Origin: Viscum album
Taxonomy: Eukaryota; Streptophyta; Magnoliopsida; Santalales; Viscaceae
NCBI GenBank assembly: GCA_963277665.1
Contig: OY728122.1
Coordinates: 1,541,586,868-1,541,650,867 of the forward strand
Reading direction: 5' to 3'
DNA length: 64,000 nucleotides
The translations under genes and the position numbers were made by a program. The stretch's first letter is position 1. Each line of letters begins with the position of its first letter. Positions 10,480-21,472 of this stretch are shown piece by piece. The notes beneath the pieces are model-generated. The model was not told the DNA's origin and did no database searches. It saw nothing but the letters and a program-made list of their open reading frames with translations.

Positions 10480-11985
10480 TTGAAGGTGGTTAAGTGAGAG
10501 TTCCAAACTTCTCCCCTATATGTACATCTAAGTGTAGGGAATATATATAGATTCCTTCTGTGGTAATTTTGGTGGCTAATCATGAGACAAAGCATAGATG
10601 AGTTTATCTCTCAGTGCCTCACCTATCAACTGGTGAAGGATGAGTACAATCCTTTGGCGGGTTTTTTGGATCCCCTTGAGACCTTGATGTGGAAGATTGA
10701 TGACATGTACTTGGACATTTTGACAATGATTCCTTGCATAGAGAAGGTCCATGATTCCATCTAGTTGATAGTTTATTGACTCATGAAGTCGAAAAACATA
10801 CTTACAACTAGAGAGCAGTGTTCGATGGAGAGTTTGGGATAATTATACGTATGTGAGATCTTTCATATTCACAGGGGTTCCCTCGATGATTATCATTGAT
10901 CTTGAAATTCAGTTTACATATCAATTTTGGAGAGGTCTCGATGGGGAATCCAATACCCAAATGAGGTTGAGTACATCCTTTCACTCATAGACTGATGGCT
11001 AGATTGAGGACACTCTCAAGGTTTTGAGGATATGTGGAGGGCTTGCATGATCAAATTTTTTCGGAGCTAGGATGATCAATTTCCCTTAGTAGAGTTTTTT
11101 ACAACAATATCCACCACTTTACCATTGATATGGAATCATTTGATGCCTTGTATGAGAGACCTTAATGATTTCCCTTTTTCTAGAAAGAGATCAGTGAGAC
11201 AACTCTCATGGGCACAGATATGGTGTAGGTGATGACATAGAAGGTCCAAGTCATACGTGACAAGATGAGGAAAGACCAAATCAAATTGAAATTGTAACAC
11301 CCTCTGAATGATAAAGGTTTAACTTACTAAATTATATTAATCATGTCAACAAGGTGAAAATTCCTTTTCGAGAGCCTACCTGATTAGAACTCCACATTTA
11401 TTCATTCTTGACATGGAGTAGTGATCAGGATGAGTGAACTTATGGGATGTTACCCTAAGTGTGTGTGGGTGAGGAAAAAGCACACTGGAAATGACATGTG
11501 TTGGCCTGTGGGGACTATCATTATTCAGATAACCCATTTAGGAATGTGGGTGGACCCTAGGGTGTGGACGACCTGTCTACGTGGAAACTTGTGGTACCTG
11601 GTGGGTCGGGACCCGACAACCGTATTAAGGCGAGGTGTCTGTGCTATCACCAGTGGCCTAGTGGTTACTGAAATCTTATCAAGATCACTATTATATTCCC
11701 TTATATTTCAGGTAAGTAGACCACAATTTCCATAGAGTCTCCCCAAATGAGGACTACAGAGGTTCGAATATAGAGGTAAGATATTCCAAAGGTTCATTGG
11801 TCCATTCTAGATCATGCTGATAGTCTTTGATATTACATACCACCTCTCCCTGCTACCTGTCTAGAGTTGGTGCATGATGTCTTCCATGTGTTGCTGCTAA
11901 GGAGATATGTGTGTGACCATTCTCATGTTATCAATTTAGGTGATCTGGAAATTGAGGATTGAACCGTAGTAATAGGATATGAAAA
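10480..11985 (+). pseudogene. Integrase pseudogene of element A, split by a ~430-bp insert
   Basis: Integrase joins the DNA copy to the chromosome. The zinc-binding N-domain is visible near 10,560-10,630 (F-I-S-Q-C-L-T-Y, family FVSRCLTCQ; second Cys changed to Tyr). The core follows: W-K-I-D-D-M-Y-L-D near 10,690-10,720, then Y-N-N-I-H-H near 11,100 and D-A-L-Y-E-R-P near 11,145. It continues to about 11,292, is interrupted, and resumes at about 11,722 (H-R-V-S-P). The tail holds V-H-D-V-F-H-V-L-L-L-R-R-Y-V near 11,871-11,912 and G-D-L-E-I-E-D. The chromodomain expected after this is missing or cut off by the LTR start. Several stops. Confidence 0.8.
11293..11720 (+). mobile_element. Solo-LTR-like insertion in the integrase of element A
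   Basis: About 430 bases with no integrase similarity separate two integrase pieces that belong together. The insert begins TGTAACACCC, a very common start of plant Ty3 LTRs, and is less A+T-rich than its surroundings (11,440-11,680). The right end is only roughly placed, and no clear target duplication can be read (GAAAT on the left, ATTTC on the right). It could also be a fragment of a larger element. The 104-codon open frame inside it (11,421-11,735) has no recognisable domain and is probably chance. Confidence 0.5.
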
Positions 11986-12011
11986 TCTATGAAAATAATG
12001 ATTACACGCCA

Positions 12012-13735
12012 TGTATCTTGATGAACACACATCATGTATCCCCCTAGTTGCAGAAGATATGGTTTTGGGAAGCTATAATGTTGGAACAACATGTAGCCCT
12101 CATACAAAACATTTACCAATTCCACAACTGGATCAATCATGTGATATATCACATGGGAAGGGCCCTATGTGGAAGTATATTGTTGTGTACCGAAGTACAT
12201 GAAGATGAGAATGGTGCACGGGTAGGAAACCCGAGTACTAGGAAACACCATGTAGACCTCCTACATTCCATGTAGCCCTAAATTTGTAGCAAGTCATGTT
12301 CTGGATAGGGACATAGCTAAGAGGAGGAGTGGAACCACATTTCATGTATCCCTTGGTTTCTTTTAAGTGAACTTAAAAGCTATGTATCTTCTTTTCATGA
12401 ACATAGATTTTGTCTCGTGAGTATCCTATCAGAAGTTTTTTCCATAGATAATGCGATGGATCCCTCTCATTTGGTTTTTGAGATTGGATGTTGAATTTTT
12501 TGGGCACAAATATTCTCTTGGTGATGATTTATGATGATAGTGATCATGAAGGATCATTAGAGGCTTTCCTAGGAGTACCCTTACGTAGAGTTTCCCAGTG
12601 GGACCTCGATGGATTTCCGAGTGGTACCCTCTATTAGGGGTGACCAATGGGTCATAAATGACTTTCCAAGTGGCACCCTCCAGTAGAAGTAGGTAGTGTG
12701 TCCTCGAATAATCCAAGTGGTACCATACAATAGAGCTGGTCAGGGGGTACTCAACAACATTCCAAGTGGTAGCCTCTAGTATTGTTGGGATGTTGGTCAT
12801 TGATGACTTTATGAGTGGTATTATCCAGTAGAGCTGGGTAGTGAGACCTCGATGACTTATGGAGTTGAACCCTCATGTTTGGAAGGGAATGGGTCCTCCA
12901 TCAACTATCAGAGTGGAAAATTGTTATTATAATAAGGAGAAGTTCATCTATCTAGATATTATAGTCCCTCAGCTATAAGGAAAAGTGTAGAGGCGTGGCA
13001 TAACATGAATTATTACCTAAGGGAAGACACATGATATACTGGGCATCATTGATTGAATTTTTGAACTATTGGAAACTATTATTATTGGGATGAGTTATGA
13101 GATGGACATCCCATTTCTCTCTAGTTTGGGATACACACCATGTGGATCCCCTTGTGTTTAGATGAGGTTACATTCCCTCTTGTTTTGGGCTGATCTATTC
13201 TATTTCACTAATTTCAGTACCTTTTTAATATATATAGTATTTACATTCCTAATGTATCACTTACTGATCCTTCTTCCACTATTATGGAATCATAAAAAAA
13301 AATATACTCTCCCCTGGATGAGTTTTATCCATAATCATCAAGTCTTATGTAGATGACAAACAGATCGACGGTGACTTTAGAAGAGATTAGGGATACCTGG
13401 TACTTTGTACTGCATATGGTGGTCACTGAATGGAGATCCGGAGTTGGGCACTAAAAATAGATTAATTTTATAGTTTTTTCATGTTGGGATATATTTCTTG
13501 TTGGGAGTGTATTTTTCCCCATTTCATTTCATTTTACACTACCATACTCTTGTATTGTCTGGAGGTTCTGGATACATGGTTGTTCCCTTATCTTTCTATT
13601 TCTTTTTTTTACTACCTCTAAACTTTCTCATCGAGATGGGTGTATCTATGCATAATGGTACATAGTTAAAGGCCTCTCCATGTAAGTTATTCCTTCAACA
13701 CTAGTTTTCATCCCCTAGGCTATGGAGGATATCTG
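12012..13735 (+). repeat. 3' LTR of element A
   Basis: The start TGTATCTTGATGAACACAC at 12,012 aligns with the minus-strand LTR start of element B (from 43,432). The end matches the partial 5' LTR at 1-535. Length is ~1.72 kb. It contains the 49-bp tandem array. The short frames in it, such as the 123-codon minus-strand one at 12,429-12,800, are by-products of that array. Confidence 0.75.
12545..12935 (+). repeat. 49-bp tandem repeat, eight degenerate copies, inside the LTR
   Basis: The anchor GTGGTACCCTC or a variant recurs with gtacc-type positions near 12,575, 12,624, 12,673, 12,720, 12,769, 12,818, 12,867 and 12,916, a spacing of 47-49 bases. The unit also holds CTCGATGACTTTCCAAGTGG and CCAGTAGAGCTGG. 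The period is not a multiple of three, so it is not coding. I cannot see the array in the corresponding part of the element B LTR. Confidence 0.8.
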
Positions 13736-13742
13736 GGGGTCG

Positions 13743-13757
13743 TTGTATCCAGAGCAT
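13743..13757 (+). other. Primer-binding-site-like sequence just after the 3' LTR of A
   Basis: Reads TTGTATCCAGAGCATC. Compare TGGTATCAGAGC, the initiator-Met primer site of plant Ty3 elements: one substitution and one inserted base. It is followed by leader-like GGTTTAGGTCATGAGAG. A primer site should follow a 5' LTR, not end an element, so this LTR once had a second interior downstream or the two elements have recombined. Confidence 0.55.
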
Positions 13758-13797
13758 CAGCTTGGTTTAGGTCATGAGAGACTCCAAGTGAAAATCA

Positions 13798-13818
13798 ATA
13801 TATATATATATATATATT
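13798..13818 (+). repeat. (TA)n microsatellite at the A/B junction
   Basis: About ten TA units lie between the leader-like end of element A and the integrase tail of the oppositely oriented element B. Shorter TA runs occur near 18,404-18,418 and 41,803-41,817. Confidence 0.9.
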
Positions 13819-13869
13819 GAAATATTTAAAGGAATAAAACCCAAATACATTACATTATCCCATCATTAT

Positions 13870-15210
13870 AGTCTTTTTCACCTCAAAGAGTACAAACTAT
13901 ATAAAAAGGTTGATATAATGAGTCTGCATCCGACTCTCAAGATCCTAGGAGATCTCATGCATGCTTTTGTGTCACCAAATTACATAGACGGAAAGAATGG
14001 TCTATCCACATAGGATACACTTTTTTCATTCCTCAGTGTCCACTGATCACACCACATAGGTGGATCCATCCTTGATTTCTAGATAACCCTATTCAACAAT
14101 GTGCATAGGGTTGTTCATGCATCTACTCATATATGACCCGTGGAAGACCTCATGCATTTGGTCTAACATATGGGGTAAGGCAATCTAGTATGAAACCTCG
14201 TCAACCCTTTTAAGGATCTTGAATGGAATAATATACCTTGTGGATAACATGATTCCCAAAAAATATATACAATCCTCATTGTGGGGAGAGTCTTAGGAAC
14301 AAATGGTTTCCCTGATAATACTCCAAAATCCTATGACATTGAACTATGTAATACTGCTATCAGCTCTAGGCTATACCCGTATGCTCATGGATCACCTAAA
14401 CCATCTTAGTCATTTCCTACAATATCACTATCCTAACAAGAGATGCCTTACCAATCTTAGTCTAATATAAGGGTGACATGAAGGGTCTTTTGTAAAGGTC
14501 CTCAAAATGTTTCATTCTTATTTTATAGTGATCGAAATTATTGTAAGAAAAATCAACCAAGGGAAAGTGATCCTCCAATTTCTAGATGAAGTCAATCACA
14601 TTTACTTTCAACATATCCTAAAATACCAGGATAGGCAACTCGATCTTCCAATCTATGTGAGGGTGAAAAAAAAAATTCATATGTAACTTGGTCCCAAAAT
14701 CCTTTTGTAGGACCACACAAAACTATGACATAAACCAAAAATCATATTCTAAGACAATCATTGTCGGAACCCCATGGAGCTGAATGATCTCACACACATA
14801 AAAATTCTCAAAACTCTCAACTGAACTTGGTCCTGAATGGAAAGAAAGTGTGCCAAATTTTTTATTTGGTAAACAATGACACAGATAGAATCAAGGACTC
14901 TCACATTATTTGGAATCCCCATCATAATATCCATCGATATTCCACCCCAAATCCATTCTCAGATATCAAGAGGTTGGGCCAAACATATTGGAACATTATT
15001 TTTATCCTATACCTACATACATGTGAGATACTGAGAGACAAACATAGAGATTATGCACCACATCCCATCCCACCAAAACTACCTTTGAAGATCCTTTTAT
15101 ATCTTCTCTACTGTGGGATGTACATCTAAGGGAGAAGTGTGAAACTACCTTATCACCTCCTCACAAAACATGACTGGAACGACTATCTGTACCCAAAAAA
15201 ATACGATGTG
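13870..15210 (-). pseudogene. Integrase pseudogene of element B with chromodomain-like tail
   Basis: On the minus strand the zinc domain comes first (H-P-T-V-E-K-I near 15,130, then F-V-S-Q-Y-L-T-C near 15,000, first Cys changed to Tyr). Then W-I-W-G-G-I-S-M-D-I near 14,940, E-I-I-Q-L-H-G-V-P-T-M-I near 14,770, G-T-K-L-H near 14,670, D-H-F-P-L-V-D-F-S-Y-N-N near 14,560, and H-E-V-F-H near 14,160. The tail at ~14,100-13,880 keeps the spacing of a chromodomain-like end (D-T-E-E ... D-L-E-S-R-M-x-x-x-Y-x-N-L-F), as in Tekay chromoviruses, where it is thought to guide insertion. Many stops; not functional. Confidence 0.75.
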
Positions 15211-15935
15211 TTTCCCTCCTTCGGAAAACTCATTAGATGCATCCATTGATTATATATAGTAACATTGAACCTCATAGTTGATGTATTGATACTAACCTCT
15301 CTCATATGATAAATAATTAGTGGTGTCACCATAATCAACTAAATAAAAAATGCATCCATATCATTCACTAAGGCCGGCTTTAACAAAGCTAACTACCATG
15401 TGTCTCTTCCACTACGTGAAAACAATACTTCTAGACAAGGGAAAATTCCACTACGATGGCCATACTAGGAGTGTAAACTATATCAAAGTTATATTTAAAC
15501 GTAAAATCAAGAAAACACCTCTATCTTAGGTTGAGGTATCTCTAGGTGAAGATATACCTATGAATCTAGAGGTCTGAATAAACAAAAACAGTCTCCCATA
15601 AGAAAATTAATCCACATATTTAGTTCAAATAGTACCATTTCCAACTATGTATTGTGAGTCACATAATGCTTATCAAGGGTAATCTACTACCACAACCCAT
15701 AAGTGATCTATACCTACCTCTACATCAACACTCAACTAAGCAAAACATGAGAGTCATCTCTAATAGCACATACACAAGTTCCTCCTCCAGTAGACTCAAA
15801 ATATGAGCACTTGTCATCCTTATCGTTCACTCCTCAAAGTCTCTTTAACACAGCTCAGTCTTAGAAAATGGGTTTCCCTTCCATTCCAAGGAAGTAAAAT
15901 GGAATTCTATCCTAGAAATATTCTCCATGAACATT
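15210..15935 (-). pseudogene. RNase H region of element B, badly decayed
   Basis: The RT-RNase H connection is readable at ~15,930-15,840 on the minus strand (S-R-I-E-F-H-F-T-S-L-E-W-K-G-N-P-F-S-K-T-E, family SRIASPLTRLTRKGxxFxWTEE). Downstream the expected D-A-S and THDLEL motifs cannot be picked out. A weak match to GKANVVADAL lies near 15,380. It is assigned mainly by its position between RT and integrase. Confidence 0.45.
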
Positions 15936-16815
15936 TTGTATCATCCCACTGAACCAAGAAAAATATACACATCATATATGTTCAGGGGTGAATCCCAATA
16001 AATCAGTTCATCAATATTCATTAGGAAAATAGATAAATGATGCAAAGAGATGAAATTTCCTAGAAAGTGATCCTCATGGATCCAAAAGAAACACATAGAG
16101 ATATTACCATAAAGATTTTGATCTCGAAGTAAGTTTAAGAACAACCTCAAATGCTTATTATATTCATGCTATGATTCAGAGTGAATGGATATTTTATTAA
16201 TGAAGACAACTACAAAATGGTCAAAGTATGGTTAGAGGATCTAATGTATAATATCCATGAAAATAGTGGGGAATTCATCACACTGAAAGGAATAACTAGG
16301 AACAAATAGTGATTATAGTGACTTTAGAATGCAATCTTCGGGATATCATCTTCATGAACCCTCAATTAGTGGTTTCCAGTCCTGATATCGATCTCTAAGA
16401 ACGAAACACACCTCCCAATTTTTTTAAGTGGTTTTCAATCCCTAGAAATGGGTACCTATTTTTTATCATCACCATATTCAAGAAGTGACACTCAATGCAG
16501 TACCTCAAACACATATCATACTTTTTTAACAAAACAAATTGTGAGCTACCCTGGGGGACACAATAGGTATAATAAAATGCTTCTCTCTAGGGTCCTCTAT
16601 ATTTACCCTCAAATCTTGGAGCTCTATCGGTTCCATTTGATATATTTTTGAAGGTATCATTGCAGTCCCAGAGTGGAATTCAATGCAAAATTCTATCTCC
16701 ATCCTCGGTGGTAGTATACGAACATCTTCATGGATGATGTCCATATAGTCATCCACTGATGAGGGAAGCCATATGCCTAAAGAGCCCACTACACCAAGGG
16801 ATAATATCAAAAACT
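15935..16815 (-). pseudogene. Reverse transcriptase pseudogene of element B, catalytic Asp-Asp lost
   Basis: The minus-strand frame 16,810-16,526 covers the entry to RT: L-P-P-R-M-E-I-E-F near 16,710, then Y-Q-M-E-P-I-E-L-Q-D-L (family YRMAPVELxELK). Near 16,260 it reads Y-F-D-H-F-V-V-V-F-I-N-K-I-S (16,190-16,213 and upstream), where the family has YLDQFVVVFIDDIL; both catalytic aspartates are replaced. The frame 16,150-15,941 continues with R-D-Q-N-L-Y-G-N and S-P-L-N-I-Y-D-V-Y-I-F-L-G, the conserved run to the end of the palm and thumb. Identity is secure; inactive. Confidence 0.85.
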
Positions 16816-16819
16816 AATG

Positions 16820-17240
16820 GGTAATGGGTTTTAGTTTATTTCTCATGGGTCCACTTCACATAGTAATGAGATCTCTCTCACCCATAAAGAACAAACTTTT
16901 CCTATCAGTCTGAAGGCATCTAACTCTCTGGAAATGATAGTATCTATGTAAATTAAATATAGACAAACAATTAATCACCAAAAAAATTAATAAGGTTTAA
17001 TCATGATTTCCAAGATATTTCAGGAGAAACTCTCTCAACCAAACACCAAATCACACTATTGATAGATGTGTAATATAAAAGAATCAATCCTAGTAAGAAC
17101 CTCTATCCATAGCTAGTGGGATAAACTATCATCCATAATCTCTAGCTTTTAAACATGGGATATATATAAAAATTAATTAATTTATCCTATGTATACTAGA
17201 AATAAGGAAAGAGAATAATAGGCAATGATAATACCTCAAA
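16820..17240 (-). pseudogene. Protease and linker region of element B
   Basis: Assigned by position between gag and RT. The stretch near 16,920-16,830 on the minus strand resembles the short linker before RT, but the DSGA and VILGMDWL motifs are not readable. Treat as an unresolved, decayed domain. Confidence 0.35.
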
Positions 17241-17249
17241 TAATCTCAT

Positions 17250-18440
17250 GTGTTTCCTAGTCATATCCATCCCTAGCCAACAACATCTTGTGACTATGTC
17301 CACTAGATCTATGAGCCTAACATGGGACAGAAAATGTGGTGGTGGATGTATCTCATAAAATATTCCCCCACCAATAGATCATACCTCTTATGATCCACCC
17401 ACTCCTTTATCAGCACGAACTCCATGGGGGCCTCCTTATCCACACCCGGGGGATCCGTGATCACAACACTACCTCTATTGTGGTGTTCTATTCATATCAT
17501 GTCTACCCCCATATCAAATCTAGTTATGAAATCACGATCCAAGTAACCTCAATAATCACAAGAATAGAATCTCACATATCTCATCTAAGTAGATAAAATT
17601 TAAGAACCCTTCCTCATAAATCCATATATTTGGGTCTGGGAAAGGGTATGCCTCCTATACAGAAATCCTATCATCTATTTCCTTTTAGTTGTTGGTGATG
17701 ACCTATCCCCATGAATACTACTTCCAAGTCCAACCATCTGGTATCCCTATTCTAGAAATATATATCTAAATAGCGCCTAATCCATCAACCCATCATTAGT
17801 GGGAAGGCATATAGAGACTATGTTGGCCTGTATGTATTTTATAATTCCCTACTCAAACTTCCATTCCCAGATGAATATATATTTCACCATATAGAGGAAG
17901 TAGAACATGAGGTCAGTGAACCTCATTGAGTAGTCATAAACTGTCATATCACCCTTCAATAGATCAAAAATCTCCTTAATATGAACATATAAAAAAGGGT
18001 AATACTCTTCATGGAACAATAGATGGAAGTCTCTCTATGAGAGAATCACCTCATCATCTATCTTTGTGAAAAAGAATCCACCAGTTCCCAACTTCCCCCT
18101 AAATAAGGATGGTTGCAAGCACAACCATTTGATCTGCTAGGGTCCAAACAATCTTGAATATTTCAATAACCAACTCAAGAAAATATATTACTACATAAGG
18201 GTCTATATCACAAAGAACCTCGATGGAATCTATATCTAGATCTCATGTAATCTTATATGATTGATCATATATTCACCCTGACATGTTAGATATATCTGCT
18301 ACTTGGAAGGAGATAGAACAACCCTATACCCTCCTGGAGAAAATGCCTCATGAGAATGTCCTTGAACTGAGGACTGACCACTTAACTGAATGTCATCATG
18401 ATCATATATATATATATCCTATAAGGCGATTATCTTGATT
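17250..18440 (-). pseudogene. gag pseudogene of element B
   Basis: On the minus strand a retrotransposon gag signature is readable from ~18,100 to 17,830: F-H-L-L-F-H-E-E-Y-Y-P, H-I-K-E-I-F-D-L-L-K-G-D-M-T-V-Y-D-Y-S-M-R-F-T-D-L (family FYxxYFPxxVRERKxxEFLxLxQGxMSVxEYxxRFxxL). A zinc knuckle should lie near 17,300; a cysteine-bearing stretch is there but does not fit CX2CX4HX4C. Few stops in the central part. Confidence 0.75.
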
Positions 18441-18794
18441 AAATCTTGATTATTATCAAGGAATTCCATTGGTAGATGAAGGCCATAAAAGTAAAAAGAC
18501 ACAACCTTATGTGATGCATGTGTCTTTATAAACTATAAATAATGTCTCTATATTCTGATTCAAAAAGTTTGTTTTCAGAGTCATGGTGTGTGGATATGTA
18601 GGTAACCACACAAATGTTGAGTTCTATGGACTTAGAGCTAGACACGATACACTCTGAAACAGTTTCCCTATGTTCCCAAACCACTCCACACAATAAGGTC
18701 AAAATTCAAACAATTACTTGGGAAAGAACAATTATGTACCACTTTTCCACAATAGAAACCCACATTACCCATATAGTTAGTGGAATGCCTAGTT
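18441..18794 (-). other. Leader of element B
   Basis: Untranslated leader between LTR end and gag on the minus strand. A primer site could not be identified. The 68-codon forward frame at 18,614-18,820 has no recognisable content. Confidence 0.5.
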
Positions 18795-18906
18795 TGACAG
18801 TCCAAGCCTATCTCCAATAGTCTAGAGGCTGAAAAAAATCACTGAAAATGGTTAAATTGAAATGGGAGGCCTCATTATAATGTACCAGCACGTGCACACA
18901 CACAAC
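18795..18906 (-). repeat. 3' end fragment of the 5' LTR of element B
   Basis: Read on the minus strand it matches the last ~110 bases of the element A LTR: GAGATGG, a TGGTACAT block, GGCCTC, CTAGACTATTGGAG, with an end of the TGTCA type. It is separated from the rest of the same LTR (42,028-43,432) by the 23-kb array. Confidence 0.75.
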
Positions 18907-18911
18907 CATCT
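18907..18911 (+). other. Possible target-site duplication CATCT, left of the array
   Basis: CATCT stands immediately before the first array LTR and again at 42,023-42,027 just after the last one. Caution: other copies in the array carry CATCA at the equivalent place, so the right-hand match may be part of the element. Confidence 0.4.
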
Positions 18912-20539
18912 TGATGTAGGAAATATTTTCGTACATTTTATTATGTAATAAAAAGTTATTAATCCAACTATGGTTTTACTTAATAGTAAATTACAAAAAA
19001 AAAGAGGTTTTAGTATTTTTTGAGCCTAATTGAAAAAATGACATAATTCTATATTTTAACTATTTTATTTTTATTCATTATTTATGACATAATTCTTTTG
19101 ACACTATTTGAAATAATAAATTTCTTTTTTCTTATGTCTCTTGAAATATTGGGTTTCGTTTTACACTTCTAGACTCAAATATCAATTAATCATTTCGTGG
19201 CCCAAAATCAATCATTTTGAGGCCCAAAATCAGCTTATAATATTGAAATCAAAAACTATTGATAGATCCAAAATCATTCAAATACAAGAATATATCTTGA
19301 AGTGGGACATCCCAATGTATCTCAAATTTGACAATGAGATATAAAAGATGATGATAAAAAAATTTCATGATTTTAGACCCAATTTATGTGGATTTATTAA
19401 TGGTCTTGAATGCATGAGATCTTTGTGAATTGGAATACAAAGATTCACCGGAGAATAATAAATTTCCCATAGTGAAATAATAATAAATCATACATACAAT
19501 GACTAATTAAGATGATATTTTGATGGTGAATGGGGAAGAAAAAAATGGAACAAATTTTCATAAGACACCATTTACCAATTTTATCATGTAATTGGACTAA
19601 CACATGCAACATTTTTTAGGATAGTTTTGGAGAGAATTTTTTCACCCCATCTACCTATAAAAATGTATCCCTTCTTCATTTTAATGGATTTGAAACTTGG
19701 GGGTAGTATTTGTTAACCATTTACAATATATTTGTATTAATTTACATTCTATAGTAATACTATACTCTTAATATATTGTTTTTCTACTTCATACCTCATT
19801 TCATACATTTTATTTTCAAGTGTTTATGCCACTTGGTTCTCTTCTCAACTCAACTAAAAATGGATAACTAACTCAGTGTTTGTTCAAGGGAGGGAATGTA
19901 GCTACAATTGAGTTTTATTGTTCATTATTTTCAATTTATTTATTAAATTATGGTAATTTTAGTGGTTTTTAAATTTTTTAAGGTGAGAGGTCTCCTCATT
20001 TTCTCTACCATTGAATTCTTCTTCATGTTCGTCAATCACCCTTCACTTCACTATTTGGGTCATGCCTATGTTAGATCATGGAATGAGTAGTTTCGTTTAG
20101 TGAAGAGGTCTCCTAGATGAATTTAGGGTGAAAAATTCCCGCTATATAGAGTTATTAGTATGGGTTAATAAAAATTCAAATGAGAAGGTATTGTGTGAAA
20201 GGTCCTAATAACCTCATTGAATCAAATATAAAGACCCATTTTTAACAATAATATCAATCACCATAAATTCCCAAGAACATTTTACTTATTTATTTCTATA
20301 AAAAAAATTCTATTTTTCATTGCATATATATTTTTATTATATTTATATTTCTTTCATTTCAAAACCATAATTATATATTAGTTGTATTGTTTTATATTAT
20401 TTAAATTAAAATAGCAAAAATAAGAAGACAATGTGTGTGATAGGCCTCATTGGGATCAACCTTATACTGTGCCACTATAGTATAGTATATGTAAAACAAT
20501 AATTTAATTGAATTTTTTTTTCAAAAAAAACTACTGGCA
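18912..20539 (+). repeat. Array LTR 1
   Basis: It begins TGATGTAGGAAATATTTTC, matching TGATGAAG(A/C)TAATATTTTC in the other copies, and ends just before the primer site at 20,546. It defines the left edge: similarity to the other copies stops exactly at its start. Confidence 0.8.
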
Positions 20540-20545
20540 TCATTT

Positions 20546-20563
20546 TGGCACCACTTTTGGGGA
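20546..20563 (+). other. Primer-binding site 1 of the array (tRNA-Asp type)
   Basis: Reads TGGCACCACTTTTGGGGA against TGGCGCCGTTGCCGGGGA, 12 of 18 matching; four of the six differences are C-to-T or G-to-A, as expected from decay of methylated DNA. Equivalent sites: 24,963 (TGGAACCGTTTCTAGGGA), 29,364, 33,756 and 38,073. Confidence 0.65.
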
Positions 20564-20660
20564 GGGAAATATTCAATGATTGTTGTTTTTTATAAAAAAC
20601 CAACAAAAAATCAGAAACAAAAAAATGATTTATTATATAGAGTTCATTTGAAACATCAAG

Positions 20661-21472
20661 ATGGATTTTTAGGGTGATATTTCATATTATTGATCTGATC
20701 ACAAATTTTATTGTCAGTCCATTAGGGTAGATACATTGATGATTCAAATGGAACAAAATTATCACCAAATCATACAAAATTATTTGATTGTTTAAGATAA
20801 TTTCAAGATACTGGAATAAGTTAAAAAGATATTACAATATATTGACACTGCCATTAGAGAAGTAACTGTATTATGGATAAAACAATAAAATTACAAGATG
20901 AAGGGAAAGGAATGATAATTCCTCACACATATCAATAATACATGGGGGGATGAATATGTACTTCAATATCCACTTCACTTAACATCAAATGAATTCCCAG
21001 ATTCCCTGCTTAGAGGAAATGAGTTTAAAGTTGAATGTTTTGAGGGAGATTTAATTTTTATCCTAATTTCCATTAAAATATTATTAAATTTGAATTTTAA
21101 ATTGATATACCTTATTAGGATTTTATATATTCAAAAAACCTATTTTAGGCCCTATATACAGAAGATGAATAAGATACTTGTGTTGAGGAGAAAATGGTGG
21201 AGCTAGTCGAGATGTACATTAGTTCATTTGATGATGATGGAAAAAAGTATAGTTTACTTTGGAATCCTTTGATGAACCTTAAAATTAATGTAATAAACAT
21301 CCTATTCTACTATATTCACCACCAGTGGACTCCACTCCTCTAGCTGAACAAAATATGGAGCATACCTTTATTACATTCCCTCCACCTCTACAACTTAAAA
21401 TTTTCCTTCCATCTATTTAGGGGGTTGGGGATATTTTTCTTTTCATAGGGATAATTACTCCTAGAGTATACT
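20661..21472 (+). pseudogene. Array reading frame, copy 1 (gag-like?), decayed
   Basis: Starts ATG-GAT-TTT, 115 bases after the primer site, and reads M-D-F then, after a stop, D-I-S-Y-Y. Later segments such as N-E-F-P-D-S-L-L and F-K-V-E-C-F-E-G-D recur in the other copies at the same distance. Several stops and shifts. By position it would be a gag-type protein; no domain is recognisable in this copy alone. Confidence 0.45.

Larger units (their letters stand above)
1..13735 (+). mobile_element. Element A: decayed Ty3/gypsy (Tekay/Del-like) retrotransposon, cut off at the left edge
   Basis: Reading left to right: end of a 5' LTR (1-~535), leader with (TG)n, gag, protease end, reverse transcriptase, RNase H, integrase and a 3' LTR (12,012-~13,735). 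The order PR-RT-RH-IN is that of Ty3/gypsy. The two LTR ends are clearly homologous, for example around 131-240 against 13,368-13,460 and 300-330 against 13,545-13,575. The element is interrupted twice, by the nested element at 3,452-~9,900 and by a solo-LTR-like insert at 11,293-~11,720. Every domain has stops and frame changes, so it is a dead copy. Family assignment to Tekay is inference from the iMet-type primer site and the integrase sequence. Confidence 0.85.
13820..18906 (-). mobile_element. Element B, main part: minus-strand Ty3/gypsy element related to A
   Basis: Read on the minus strand from right to left: LTR end (18,795-18,906), leader, gag, protease, RT, RNase H, integrase with chromodomain-like tail. 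The rest of its 5' LTR lies beyond the array, at 42,028-43,432. Its LTR is homologous to that of element A, so A and B are one family in opposite orientation. No 3' LTR is found: the integrase tail runs straight into the end of element A near 13,820. Confidence 0.85.

Noticed and set aside
12429..12800. 123-codon minus-strand frame as a repeat protein
   Set aside because: It overlaps the 49-bp tandem array; the period is not a multiple of three, so the apparent protein repeats do not stay in register.
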